NCBI RefSeq assembly: GCF_031755915.1 | Contig: NC_083382.1 | Span: 5,580,001-5,644,000 of the forward strand | Source of the DNA: Ziziphus jujuba | Taxonomy: Eukaryota; Streptophyta; Magnoliopsida; Rosales; Rhamnaceae | Length of the DNA: 64,000 nucleotides | Reading direction: 5' to 3' | Shown here: in pieces, positions 12,770 through 24,189 of the stretch | Numbering within the stretch: the stretch's first letter is position 1 | How the letters are laid out: the number at the start of each line of letters is the position of its first letter | Position numbers and translations under genes: made by a program | The notes under the pieces: generated by a model | The model's database searches: none | Seen by the model: the letters and a program-made list of their open reading frames with translations, nothing else | What the model was told of the DNA's origin: nothing

Positions 12770-13999
12770 ACTTTAAATTATAGGATATACACAAATATAA
12801 TTCTAATTATATCCTTCTAGGTAAAAATTATAGATTCAAATATATATATATATATGTATATATATTCCAGTTTTTATCCAAAAAAAAATGATTTGTTAGA
12901 AAAACCAAAAATGTAACAGGCCCAACCCAAAACCGGCCTGGCCCAAATGGTTCGAAGGGAAGAATTCTTTATACGAACTCTCTATTGCATACGTATATCT
13001 AAGTTACATAAAAATTTCGAAAATGATGAAAAGTCAAATCTATACTGCTCCGTGTAGCCATGTGGGATATAAATATTTTTACATCCACAGAATAAAAACC
13101 ATTTAACATTTCAGTCGTCTGATCAAACATAAAAACCTTTATATATATATATATATATATATTATCAATACCATCCTGATTATATTAGAATATCGCATAT
13201 TGACTAGCATATTGACCAGCAAATACTAAATTGTAGCTTTATAAAATCTAAGATATGCTCATGTGCTAATTGTTGCATATATGCATATTACGAGTTTTTA
13301 TTTTTAAATCCCCAGAAGAAAAAAACACTGTATACTATATTTTAGTAGTTGAACTCATATTCGCCTAATTTAGTGGTCAGAAATTAATCGGGGGAAATCT
13401 TAATAGATCTGTATAGAATTTGTGGTGATCCAAAGCTTACGTATTTGTAGATTGTTTTGTTTCTTTTTATCAAAGTAGTGAAGCTGTATAGGAATTCTTC
13501 TGTGTTCCACACGTTTTGTGTGAATATTTATGTGTTACTTGTTTGGTATGTAAGTTATTCCTATATGCAATTCTTTTCATTTCATTTACGGTATTACTTT
13601 GAAAGAGACTGACATTATTAGAATTATTAACTACTTTTAGGATATAACATTGAAACTTCTAGCTATTTAACTTTCAGGTCATGATCCCGAAGAAGAATGT
13701 AAAAAATTATCTTCGAAAATTTATCTTTTTAAAAAGACACGAATATATGTTACCTTTATTTGTTTTTCTAAGAATGAAATAATTACAAAAGTTATTATAA
13801 ATTCCATTTTTCTTTTCTTTAAACACAAAATTATAAATATATATGTTTTTTTTTAATGACATGACCCTAAATGGTGTTTCTTTATTGCAAAAGCATTGAA
13901 AATAGAAAAATCCAATTATTTTGTTGCTCTCATAATTGAGATACTATATTAGCATGGACCTCTGTTCTGGTATTTCTATGTCTGCTAATATTCTTAGCT
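12770..13999. other. Intergenic, AT-rich
   Basis: No gene seen. It contains AT arrays at about 12839-12866 and 13140-13161 and the promoter of the following DUF7054 gene. Translations are short and carry nothing recognisable. Confidence 0.5.
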
Positions 14000-14005
14000 C
14001 TCCAT

Positions 14006-14012
14006 TATAAAA
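14006..14012 (+). promoter_or_regulatory. TATA box of the DUF7054 gene
   Basis: TATAAAA, 392 bp upstream of the DUF7054 start codon. Transcription starting about 30 bp downstream would give a leader of about 360 nt that includes both uORFs. Confidence 0.55.
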
Positions 14013-14112
14013 CCCACCCAAACTCCGTAGCCATATTATTATTCTCTGTCTTCCAAATTCTTTTCCCACCTATTCTTCCATTCTTGAATGGTCGGGAAAC
14101 CCTCATTTTTTC

Positions 14113-14241
14113 ATGCACTTTCTCCTTCTCTATCAGAGCCAGAGGGCTACTGCGCGTATCTACACGCGCTGTCCTCCTTCTTCACCACCATTACCACCAC
14201 CTTTGGTTCTCGCAAAGAAGCTTGGTACTATCGATGCCTAG
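14113..14241 (+). other. uORF 1 in the DUF7054 leader (42 codons)
   Basis: ATG at 14113 opens a 42-codon frame that ends at TAG 14239-14241, before the main ORF at 14398. It is Pro-rich in the middle and ends LVLAKKLGTIDA. A second short uORF (14234-14290, 18 codons, MPRPRSLKPPSNPLILCP) overlaps its end. Both depend on the transcript starting near the TATA box at 14006. No function is claimed. Confidence 0.4.
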
Positions 14242-14397
14242 GCCTCGATCCTTAAAACCCCCCTCCAACCCATTAATTCTCTGTCCCTGAAAAAACCTTT
14301 TTCTTTTTTGCTTCTCTTGATTTGGGTTAGGAGCATTTTTCCTTTTTGAAAAATCATTAAAAAAAAAAAAAAAAAAGAGAGAGAAAAACAGAGAAAT

Positions 14398-15023
14398 ATG
14401 TCGAAGAAGAAGAACAATAACAGTGAGAACCAGCATATGAAGAAGAACAGGTTTTTGATCACAGTGAATGTTGTTGGAAGCGCAGGACCATTAAGATTTG
14501 TGGTGAATGAGGATGATTTGGTTTCTGTTGTGATTGACACCGCTCTAAAAACATATGCCCGGGAAGGAAGACTTCCTGTTCTTGGTTCTGACTCCAATGA
14601 TTTCCTTCTCTACTGTGCTAATGCAGGATCTGATGGTATTCTCACAAACCCATTTTCCAGATCTTTCTTTCTTCAATTTGGTGCAGAATTGTGTTCATGA
14701 TGATGGTTTTTTGTTTTTGTTTTCCTTTTGGTTCTGTTTTTAAATCTTTTTTTTTTTTTTAAATTGTATTAATGTCATTTCTCAATTTCAATTTTAATTT
14801 TAATTTTTCTGGTTGAATTTGTTGCGAGAGCTTTATTAATGTTTATTTTATTTGGTATATAGCCTTAAGTCCAAAGGAAAAAATAGGATCTCATGGAGGA
14901 AGGAATTTTGTGCTAAGCAAGAAACAGAAGCAACTTCAAATGACAGAAAAGAAGCCAGAAATGATGTCTCATAAAGGAGTTAAAAGCTGGAAGGCATGGC
15001 TTAACAGAGTTCTTTACTTTTGA
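14398..15023 (+). CDS. DUF7054 family protein
   Basis: Two exons, 14398-14635 and 14863-15023, join at a GT-AG intron (split codon G/CC) to give 132 residues. After a Lys/Asn-rich start (residues 1-18), residues 19-95 form the small plant-specific DUF7054 domain. It is recognised from FLITVNVVGSAGPLRFVVN, VIDTALKTYAREGRLPVLGS, DFLLYCANAGSDALSP and RNFVLSKKQ. The tail is basic and Trp-containing (KSWKAWLNRVLYF). The family has no established biochemical role that I know of. Some members carry misleading lumazine-synthase labels in databases, and nothing in this sequence supports that enzyme. No signal peptide or membrane segment is seen. The gene looks intact. The start is the first ATG downstream of the two uORFs and directly precedes the conserved domain. 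Confidence 0.85.
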
Positions 15024-16479
15024 ATTCTAGATTTACTAATTAAAATATCAAATTAGATATTTTAATCATGGTGAAAAGTCTTACTTATGTTGGCTCGTGT
15101 GGCATCAGTTTGGTCACCTCGATAATTGTATTGTACTGTTGTTAGTACAATGTATATGGGACATCCAAATTATAAAATTAAAGTTACATATTCTCCACGG
15201 ATAATTCTAACATATACCATTTTACACTGGAGTGGGCATCTCTCTTTTGGAATTTTTATCTAATTTTTTTTTATCTGAATTATTTATTGAATTTTTTGAT
15301 TGTTTGTTTTATTGGTTTTTGTAGGTTCTGGGGACAAAATGCTCTAATTTATTGGGTAGAATAACATTTAGAGAATAAATAAATTGGTGGGATTATTACT
15401 TGGGAAATGTTTGGTGATTGTAGAATGACATTTAGAGTATAAATAAATCGGTGGGATTATCACTTAGGGAAGGAATTATCTAATTTGTTGGCTAGAACCG
15501 CATTAAGAGGATAAACAAATCGGTGGGATTATTACTTGGGGAAGGTTTGGTGATTTTAGAAATTTTGTTTTGATTTCCTTGGAAGGATATGAATATGCCT
15601 CGCCCCACCAACCTCTCTTTTTTTTTTTCAAAAAAAAAAAAAATAATAATAATAATTTAGAGGCTTAGTTTAAAAGATTTATTGTGGGGTATTATCCATA
15701 AAAATAGAGGCTCACGTTAAAATATGCTTTTTGACTTCTACTTTAACATGTCCATCTTTTAGGTCTTAAAGCTTGATGTTGAATAAGTTAATTAGAGAAT
15801 TTTTGCTTCTATTTTGCAATGGATTTCGGCCACAACAACTTATCATTTTCTTCTTTAAAATGTATAATTAAATGATCTTTCAGTCTTCCAGATTAACACA
15901 TTTAGCATTTCGGAAAAAAAAAAAAATCAAGACATTTAGCATTACTTTGGAAATAGTACATTGGTATTTTCTTAAACATCCTAGGTTCAAATTTCCATAT
16001 TCAATCAAAAAATTTTAAAAAAAGAAGAAGAAGAAGAAGGCACTCAGCTTAAGAACATCTTATCTCCAAGCAAATTAACTATTAAGATGCTTAAACTCCA
16101 AAAATAAATAAATACATAAAATAAAAATAAAAATAAAAAAAACTAAAAAAATAATAAATGAATAAAGTATAAGATGTAAGATATTAAAATAATAATAATA
16201 ACATCAAACAAAAAAGATATATTCTGTTGACATGACCCTGCCCCAAGGCTTGCCAATATTAATGGCCCAAAATTTAGAGCTGGTTGATCAACATCAAAAT
16301 TATGTAGTGAAGCACAAGATATAAAAATTTGTCCTTTTCGTTTTTAGTGCATGCGTTTGATTGAGCAAAAATTTAGTACCATTTATTTTTTTATATATAT
16401 AATTTTGAGTTAGTAAATATATATGTATTATGTATATGCATATTAGTTACGTATTATTATAAGTCAAAAGTATTTTCCG
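15024..16479. other. Intergenic with low-complexity tracts
   Basis: Apart from the 64-72-bp tandem repeat listed separately, this holds poly-T/poly-A runs, an (AAG)n tract near 16022, and A/T-rich simple sequence at 16090-16210. No gene is seen. Confidence 0.5.
15357..15557. repeat. Minisatellite, three units of about 64-72 bp
   Basis: Units start at 15357, 15421 and 15493. Each opens with TAGAAYNRCATT and contains AAATYGGTGGGATTATYACT. The copies differ by scattered substitutions, and the second is longer by a few bases. Confidence 0.75.
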
Positions 16480-17140
16480 TTTAGCTTTGCAGAGTCCCAA
16501 AGGCCCTTGGGATAAAATTAAATGGATATGGTCGCTATAAGAAATTGCATGGAAAGGATGGTTTTGCTGTTTTTTCAGTGAATCTGGAAAAAGCTTCTAG
16601 GTTCTAGTAGTGTGGTTTCAGTGTTAAATTTCATATATTTCTTGCACAAAATGTTCCCATCAAATCCAAAAATCAATAGCCATAAATTTCTTAATCTGAG
16701 CTAATAATTTCAAGGCATAAAGACTAGTTGACTAGAAGCTTACCAGTCCTTTTTTTCCACATTTATTTTGTTGACCACGTTCATCAAATCCTCTGAGGAG
16801 TCATAGACATCTACATGTTACAGGGCAGGCAAAAACCAGATTTCATCTGGCAGATGCTTCAAATAAGATAGCATTCTTTGATGACAAGACGCTGAAGGTT
16901 TGACATTGATCCTTCTTTCTAGTTCCCACTTTTCAAAGACTTCAAGCTGAGGAAACCCAGCAGCTCTGAATGTGAACTGGAAAATGTGCAAGATTTTGAA
17001 GGAATGGGTAATCGTTTATCTTCAACATCCAAAGGTTGTGAAGTTAATTTACCCAGACTCTGAGATGTTCGTACTATCTTGGTGAGACTTGATGGGAACA
17101 AATTCGGACGAGGCTCCAACCTGAAATTTTGAATTTTCAA
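16480..17140 (-). pseudogene. NLR LRR-tail relic
   Basis: A decayed C-terminal LRR piece of an NLR gene. Minus-strand translation gives LEPRPNLFPSSLTKIV, SLGKL, and then text around IPSKSCTF and LLGFLSLKSLKSGN in a frame that no longer codes properly. The nucleotide sequence is closely parallel to 55060-55720, including the probable 3' flank with the shared text TTAAATTTCATATATTTCTT, so the two are duplicates. A third partial copy lies at 54868-55050. It has no NB-ARC and no ORF. Confidence 0.65.
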
Positions 17141-17280
17141 ATAGTAAAAATTTTTGTGTCCCCATATTTATGAGGAGCTAAGAAAGTGATTTTCTAAAAT
17201 GAAGTCTACCTTTAATTTCTAACAAAAAAGCTCAATTTAATTACTTTTTAAAGTCCTAAAGTTCCTATTTAACCAAACAA

Positions 17281-18130
17281 TGCTTGAGGAAAATAATTTC
17301 TGAAAATTAGATTCTTTTAGAACTTTGATAAAGTCAAATGAAACCTCAAGCGTTTCTTGATATGGGAGTATAAGGAAAGACAAAAGCAATTTTTTTATTG
17401 AAATGTGTGCATAGATAAAATTAACATTACACCATCAAGTGAAGTACTTCAGACATAATTGATAAACACTAACATTTGAAATTTAAAAAAAAAAAAAAAA
17501 ACAACAACAATAGTAGAAATTGAAGCATTGCTTAATCACATATTTAATTTTAATCATTCGAAGAAATGTGTGCATGCGTAAAGTTACATCACAACAACTG
17601 TACAAACTGAAACATTGTTCACGGAGATTAAGATTTGAGAGTGCACAAAAATGACTTATTTAGAATCTTGTAACTTACTCGGATAGAAAGTACAAGCATA
17701 ATTTCAAAAGCAAGGTAGACAATAATTGCAAAAGATAATTGAGGTCGCAGGTAGGATTTCTGCTTTACTACTCCCCCGTCACCACCGATCAATCACCATG
17801 ATAATTCAATGCCTATGTAGACAAATTTTTCACCTATTAAACCATAAATTTTAAAAAGTTAGTCAAAAGTCCTTCCAAGGGAAAAAAAAAAAAAAAAAAA
17901 AGGTCCGAAAATCCCTTCTTTTTAAATCTTAGTGCAATTTTTTTTTTAAAAAATAAATAAATAAAACAAATAAATAAATAAAACAAATAAAAAAAAATCT
18001 CCTTCAGTATAAGCTAACAAACGAGTGTATTGGCTAAAGAAGTGGCAGTGCACAACATTAGAAACAGAGTTTTAATTGTTAGATAAAAGAGTGGATATAA
18101 TAATAATAATTTTAATAATACATAGGTATA
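17281..18130 (-). repeat. NLR 3'-flank block, copy A
   Basis: This non-coding block sits just downstream of the stop of the minus-strand NLR pseudogene at 18305. Near-copies occur at about 53520-54290, 54300-54845 and 57073-57460. Shared marks include GATTTCTGCTTTAC, TAATTCAATGCC, a TATGTAGACAAATTTTTCAC-like run, and a TAGATAAAAGAGTGGATATA-like end. Poly-A and short tandem tracts interrupt the copies. It most likely represents the 3' UTR or downstream region of the ancestral NLR gene, copied with it. Confidence 0.7.
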
Positions 18131-18182
18131 ATTAATACAATTAACTAACTAAATTAACATATAACTGAAACACAAAACCAAA

Positions 18183-18226
18183 GTAAGAAGAAGAAGAAGA
18201 AGATAATAATAATAATAATAATAATA
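18183..18226. repeat. (AAG)n(AAT)n microsatellite
   Basis: Compound trinucleotide repeat in the 3' flank of the NLR pseudogene. The matching place near 63142-63160 has a much shorter version. Confidence 0.8.
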
Positions 18227-18304
18227 CTAATAAGATAGCAAAAGGGCAAGAAGAAGTACCGGAAGATTGGTTTGGAATATATATATCAATCTTATATATT
18301 GTGA

Positions 18305-19112
18305 TCATCGACTCTCCAGACAGAGAGAGACCTTGCATCCATTTATCATGGTCAATTCCCAGTTAGTATTGAACTCATCTACAGTCTCCTCCTTCACGAA
18401 ATTGGATTCCCATAACTTGTTCCGGAAGGAGTTAGCTTCATTGGTATATAAGAGCACCTTCACAAATTGCAGAGCCCTCAGGAACCAGAGTCTGTCTGGC
18501 AGACGTACCCTCTTGTCGTAGCTGTTGATGATGATCAAACGCTAGAGGTTTGGCATGCCGCCTCTCATCATTTTCCAACTGTTAATACTGTTATTAATTA
18601 GTTGGAAAATATGGAGTCGACGAAACTCACCTGCAACCACACTGATGTCAAGACTCTTTGGCTCGTGGCTGTTCTGCATCCGTAGGTGAAGCAAGTTGGG
18701 AAGTTTTCCTAAGCTTTTCAACATGTTCAGGCCGTTTGAGTCATACAAAGTTACTTTTGTGAGTGTTGATGGCAAGACCACTTCCAGTTGATAATCATGG
18801 AAATGATGGATGTCCAACCTTTGCAAGTATCGTAGATTCTTCTTCAGGCTTGCCAGTGCTTCTTCCATGTCATTAGAGTGTGTCAAATGCTGACTGTTGT
18901 ATAGCCTATGCTCTGTTACGTTCGGAAACTTGGGAAGGAAAAATGCGGTGAGTGTATCAACTACTATGGATAGGACAGATTAGAGATTAGGTAGTGTTCA
19001 TGTGGACGTTTCCTCTTCTTTTTTGCTGATCATCAGCTAACATTCTGAATCCCAAACCAACATCTAAATATCTTAATTGTTTCATTCTCCATACACTGTT
19101 TGGCGAAATGTA
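18305..19112 (-). pseudogene. RPP13-like CC-NLR pseudogene, 3' (LRR) part
   Basis: This is the C-terminal half of the NLR gene whose 5' half lies at 24190-25738; a copia element separates them. Going leftwards from 19112: SPNSVWRMKQLRYLDVG, then an in-frame stop near 18981 in text that otherwise reads SVLSIVVD and PKFPNVTE. Next come LRRs (EEALASLKKNLRYLQRLDIH, STLTKVTLYDS, LKSLGKLPNLLHLRM), a frame change at about 18540, and the last repeat and tail LPDRLWFLRALQFVKV ... NWELTMINGCKVSLCLESR. The tail matches that of the partial NLR at 63235-64000 almost residue for residue, so the two are close paralogues. The point mutations mean it was dead, or dying, independently of the insertion. Confidence 0.85.
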
Positions 19113-19115
19113 TAG

Positions 19116-19310
19116 TAATAAAGATAGAGCAGGAGATAAAGCAGCCTCCTCTGTTTCCTAAGTTTATCTATCATTTGTATTTTGAATATAGGCTATCTTG
19201 TATTTTGAATATTGCATGATATTTATCTTTAACAATATTCTTGTATTATGACTTGTATTTAAGGGTCTCTTTTAACAAATAAATATCTTTTTCCATCACT
19301 CTATTAGTTT
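19116..19310 (+). repeat. 5' LTR of degenerate copia element
   Basis: Direct repeat of 23989-24187, with shared marks GATAGAGCAGGAGATAAAGC and GGGTCTCTTTTAACAAATAA. Its first bases read TAATA rather than the canonical TG, so the exact edge is uncertain by a few bases. Confidence 0.85.
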
Positions 19311-19331
19311 CTTTATGGTATCAGAGCCTTT

Positions 19332-19779
19332 TGTCACGAGCCTAACTTTTCCAACACTCCCGTGCGGCACTTAGCACCTCCCTTGCTAAGTAAGCCTTGC
19401 TCACAAGCTATCAAAATGCGGAAGCTAAGAGTAAGAGAGTAGGAAGTAGGAGAGTTTGAGAGAATGTGGAGAATAATTGTATTACTAGAATTCTTGGATA
19501 TATTACAAATGAGTGTCCAACCCTTTATATAGAGGGCTTGGCATGTAGGAAGGTTCTAGATATGTACACATGTCACTTATCTAGTTAGGGTTCTAGATTA
19601 TTCTAGGGTTATGTACAAGATATTTACATGGAGTATTCTAGAGAGATTCCAATCTACATTAGTCTAGGTTTCTCTTGAATCTTCTAGAATATTCCGGGCT
19701 TCTCTAGGATCTTCATGGAGAGTGTAGAGTCTTCCGGTTAAACCTCAAGGGTTCTGCTCCTTTTGCACGGGACGTGACA
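19332..19779. mobile_element. Nested 448-bp TG...CA insertion (solo-LTR-like)
   Basis: It begins TGTCACGAGCC and ends GGACGTGACA, giving a 7-bp perfect inverted terminus (TGTCACG/CGTGACA). It splits the copia leader between the primer-binding site and gag, and is flanked by CTTT on both sides (19328-19331 and 19780-19783). Removing it and one CTTT restores a normal copia leader (CAGAGCCTTTGCTCTAAAG). Inside is a TATA-like CTTTATATAG near 19522 and no ORF. It is most like a solo LTR; a small DNA element is the alternative, and the 4-bp duplication is short for either. Confidence 0.65.
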
Positions 19780-19835
19780 CTTTGCTCTAAAGAGTTTTTT
19801 TTTTTTTTCTTTCTTTTCTCTCTTCTCTTTCTCTA

Positions 19836-20710
19836 ATGGCTGATTCTTCTTCTACTTCTTTGACTGATAACCAAACCTTTGATTTTGCCAATTTAGTTTT
19901 CCTCAATGTAGCTACTCAAGCACCTATTTGCCTTTCTTCTGATAATATTTTTACTTGGAAAGCTCAGTGGGATGCCCTTCTTTATGGCTATGCCCTCACT
20001 GGTTATATTGATGGCTCTCTTATGTGTCCACCTTCCTCTTCCAATGTGGCATATATGTATTGGACTCGACAGGATCAGCTTCTATATGGGTCCCTATTAG
20101 CATCCTTGTCTTGTGATCTTGCTCCCATGGTTGCCTCGGCTAAAACTTCACGTGAATTATGGACTAAACTTTCTCTCACATATCCCAAGCCATCTATGGC
20201 TCGCATCATTAGACTTCAAGAATGACTTGTCAAACCTCAAGGATCTCGCAATATCACCCCTTATATGTTTGATATCAAAGGAGCAGCAGATGAGCTAGCC
20301 TTACTTAATGCACCTCTCAAAGATGAAGAAATCACTATTTATGTTATCAATGGCTTAAATTCTGATTTAAAAGAAATTTCTGCAGCACTTCGTTCCAGGG
20401 ACACTGAAATTTTTTTTGAACACTTACATGAAAGGCTCTTGGAATATGAGGCATATCTTCACAAGACCGGTTCTCAAATCAGTGATGATGCCGTTGCTGT
20501 AGCTCATGTTGTAAACCATACCACCTCTTCTTCTGGTTTTAATCTTAACTTCTCCAGGAAACCAGGTTCTTGACCTCTCCAATCCTATTTTCCTTCATCT
20601 TGCAGTAATCATTCTCCTGGTTTCTCTAGAAATTATTGGGGCAAGTGTCAGTTTTGTGATAAACTTAGACATACTGCCAAGTTTTGCCCTCACCTGCAAT
20701 AGCAATGCTC
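19836..20710 (+). pseudogene. gag: copia gag pseudogene
   Basis: Capsid-like text (NIFTWKAQWDALLYGYALTG, YGSLLASLSCDLAPMVASAK, ELWTKLSLTY) is broken by TGA at 20224 and TGA at 20571. A CX2CX4HX4C zinc knuckle (CQFCDKLRHTAKFC) follows near 20650. The start ATG at 19836 is followed by a Ser/Thr-rich N-terminus, as is usual for this type. The gene is non-functional. Confidence 0.85.
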
Positions 20711-20828
20711 CTCCATCCCTCAACCGGGTTTGCTTCCCACCCTAAGGTCTGGACCGAAACCTCATGCTTTTTATTCAGCACCATCACCACCGGCTTCCTT
20801 CTCTTCTTCTTAACCTTCTTCCCCAGCA

Positions 20829-23800
20829 TCTTGGTTGCTTGATTCTGGAGCCTCCCATCACGTCACTAATGACCTTCATAATTTATCCTCTCATTTAGAC
20901 TATGATGGTACTGATGAGATCATGGTTGGTAATGGATATCCAATGGGGGTGACTCTGCTTCTAGGACCAAATAGAGGAGGGGTTTATGAATGGCTCTCTT
21001 CCAAACAATCTTTCTCTTCATCACCTGTTTCGTTCTCTAATGTCAAGACCTCTTTGCAGAATTGGCACAGTCATCTAGGCCATCATTCGAATAAGATTTT
21101 AGGTAGTTTGCTTTCTAGATTTTCCTTACTAGTGTCTTCATCTGGCTGTTTTAATTGTAATCATTGCAAATACAATAAAGCTCATAAGCTTCCTTTCCAT
21201 GTTTCTTCTATGACCAGCTCTCAACCCTTACAATTGATTTATTAGATGTTTGGGCCCTGCACCAATAATTTCCATTGATGGGTTTAAATATTATGTAATT
21301 TTTGTTGACCACTATACAAAATATATATATGGTGGTTTCCCATGAAGAACAAATCTGATGTGTACTCTATTTTTTTAAACTTTAAAAACAATGTTCAAAT
21401 TTTTTTTTCAAAAACAAATAATCTCCTTTTATTCTGATAATGGAGGTGAATTTATTAAACTTAAACCATTTTTTGACCAAGCTGGAAATACCCACTTTCT
21501 TACTCCTCCTCATCCACAAGAACATAATGGGTATGCAGAAAGACGTCATAGACACATTAGGGAAACTGGGTTGGCTCTATTGTCTCATGCAAGATTGCCA
21601 TTAAAATTTTGGACCTACAGTTTTAGTACTGCTGTCTATTTGATCAATAGATTACCAACTCTAATTCTTTATTTTAAATCTCCCTTTGAAATTATTTTTC
21701 AAAAATTGCCTTCTTATCACCATTTAAAAATATTTGGTTGCCTTTGTTATCCTTGGATTCAACCTTACTCTTGTCATAAACTTGAACCAACCTCCAAACC
21801 GTGTGTGTTTTTAGGATATCAAAAAATCAAAGTGCATATCTCTGTTTTGATTTTTCCTTGAAAAAAATGTTTATCTCTAGCCACGTCACTTTTGTTGAGT
21901 CTGTTTTTCCATTTTCACAATTAAAGTCTTGCTTACCCGTTTCCACTGATGAGTCCACCTCACAATGGACTCTTCCACTCACGTGTTCCCCTCACATCAT
22001 GCTTCCTTTTTCCTCCAATCAATCTTCTCACCTAACCCCGTGACTTCACTCATCATCCTATTCAAAATTCCACTTCTACTCTACCTCAATCACGTGAACG
22101 TTTTTCTATTCCTACTATTCAAAATTTGACTTATACTCTGCCACAATCACGTGAACCTTTGTCTATTCCTACTATTCAAAATTTGACTACTCCTCTCCCA
22201 CAATCATGTGAATCCTCTTCACCTTTATCCTCTCATCCTCCTCCTTCCCTTCTTGACACCCAACGCCCATCTCTTCCTCTCTTTGGTCTACAGCATGCGT
22301 CAGTCCCTCATTGTGACATATCCTTCACACCATCTTTTTCCAATGGTGAGCACCTGCCACGGTCAACTGTCAATGCACCAGGTAGAACACATGTCATGTG
22401 TACCAGGTCCATGAACAACATTTTCAAGCCAAAATCATTTACCAATTTCCTTGTTGCTGTTTCTCCCTCTCAAGAATAAGAACACCATTCAGTTAGTCAG
22501 GCCCTGAAAAATTCTAACTGGACCAAGGCCATGACTTCCGAATATGATGCATTACTTTAAAATGGAACTTGGGAATTAGTGCCTCCAATTTTGAAATATA
22601 ATCTTGTTGGCAGCAAATGGGTGTTTTGAATTAAACGCAATCCTGATGGTTCGATTAGTCGATACAAAGCTCGCTTGGTTTCTAAAGGTTATAATCAACG
22701 TCTAGGTATTGATTACTCAGAAACCTTTAGCCCGGTCATTAAGCCCGCAACTATCAGACTTATTTTGTCTATTGCTCTATCTCAAAACTGGTCTCTTCGA
22801 CAATTAGATATTAACAATGCCTTTCTTCGTGGCAAGTTGAGTGAAGAGGTTTATATGTCTCAACCTCAAGGCTTCATTGATCTGAGTAGGACTTCTCATG
22901 TCTGTAAGTTAAAAAAAGCGATTTACGAATTAAAACAGGCACCTCGGGCTTGGTATATGGAGTTAAAATCTTTTCTTCTCTCCTATAGGTTTGTCAATTC
23001 TCTTTCAAATACATCTCTCTTTATTTACGACAGATCAGGTGTGACTCTTTATTTATTGATATATGTTGATGATATCATTTTAACGGGTAACATTGCTTCT
23101 TCTTTATCTAATTTTGTTTAACCTCTCTCTCGGAAATTTTCTCTCAAAGATCTTGGACCATTAAGCTATTTTTTGGGTGTTGAAGTCCATTCCTCTTCTT
23201 CTGGTCTTCTCCTTACACATACCAAGTATATTACAGATCTTCTTGAGTATGCTGGTATGATGAATGCCAAGGTTGTCATAACTCCTATGGCCACCTCATC
23301 TCCTCATCTGCTCCACGATGGAACCGACTTGACCGATGCAACTCAATATCGTCAGGTAGTTGGCGTTTACAATATCTTTCTCCCACTAGGCCTGATATTC
23401 ATATTTCTTATTCTGTTGGCTCAGTTTATGCACAAGCCCACTGACAATCATTGGACATCCGTTAAACGTATTCTTCGATATCTTAAGGGAATAAGCACTT
23501 TTGGTCTTTTGCTGTAGTGATGCTGATTAGGCGGGAAACAGGGATGATAGTACTTCTACATCTGCCTATGTCTTATTTTTTGGCTCAAATCTTATCTCTT
23601 GGGCATCTAAGAAACAAATGACAGTATCAAGGTCCTCAATAGAAGCTGAGTATCGGTCTGTAGCAGCAACAACATCTGAGTTGTGTTGGCTTCGATCTTT
23701 GCTGCGTGAATTTCAAATTTCTTTTCCACAGGTTCCTGTTATTTACTGTGACAATGTTGGTACAACTTATATCTGTGCCAATCCTGTTCTTCATTCTAAA

Positions 23801-23980
23801 ATGAAACATGTCAAGGTTGATTTTCATTTTGTTCGGGAGAAAGTCACGAGTGGTGAATTGTGGGTATGTCATGTCTCTAGCAAAGAGTAGCTCGCTGATG
23901 CCCTCACCAAGCCGCTGTCCAAGCAACGTCTGCACTTTCTTCGGCCCAAGCTTAGTGTTCGTTCCACTGCCACTAGCTTG
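20829..23980 (+). pseudogene. pol: copia pol pseudogene (PR-IN-RT-RH)
   Basis: In order: aspartic protease WLLDSGASHHVTNDL (about 20829); pre-integrase LQNWHSHLGHHSN with a CNHCKYNKAH zinc segment (about 21055-21190); integrase core with YSDNGGEF (about 21430) and EHNGYAERRHRHI; reverse transcriptase [12 protein letters not shown] and YVDDIILTG (about 22800-23090); RNase H SSIEAEYRSVA and YCDNVGTTY (about 23635-23770). Several stops and frame changes separate these, for example around 21240-21400, 22490-22660 and 23120. Protease to pre-integrase is shortened by an internal deletion, since only about 60 codons lie between them. Confidence 0.88.
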
Positions 23981-23988
23981 AGGGGGCA

Positions 23989-24187
23989 TAATAGAGATAG
24001 AGCAGGAGATAAAGCAGCCTCCTCTATTTCCGAAGTCTATCTATCATTTGTATTTTGAATATAGGCTATCTTGTATTTTGAATATTGCACGATGTTTATC
24101 TTTAACAATATTCTTGTTATTACAACTTGTATTTAAGGGTCTCTTTTAACAAATAATAAATATCTTTTTCCATCACTCTATCAGTTT
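23989..24187 (+). repeat. 3' LTR of degenerate copia element
   Basis: Direct repeat partner of 19116-19310. It is preceded by the polypurine tract TTGAGGGGGC and followed directly by NLR coding sequence (minus strand, ending LELQVDYTLSK). Confidence 0.85.
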
Positions 24188-24189
24188 AT

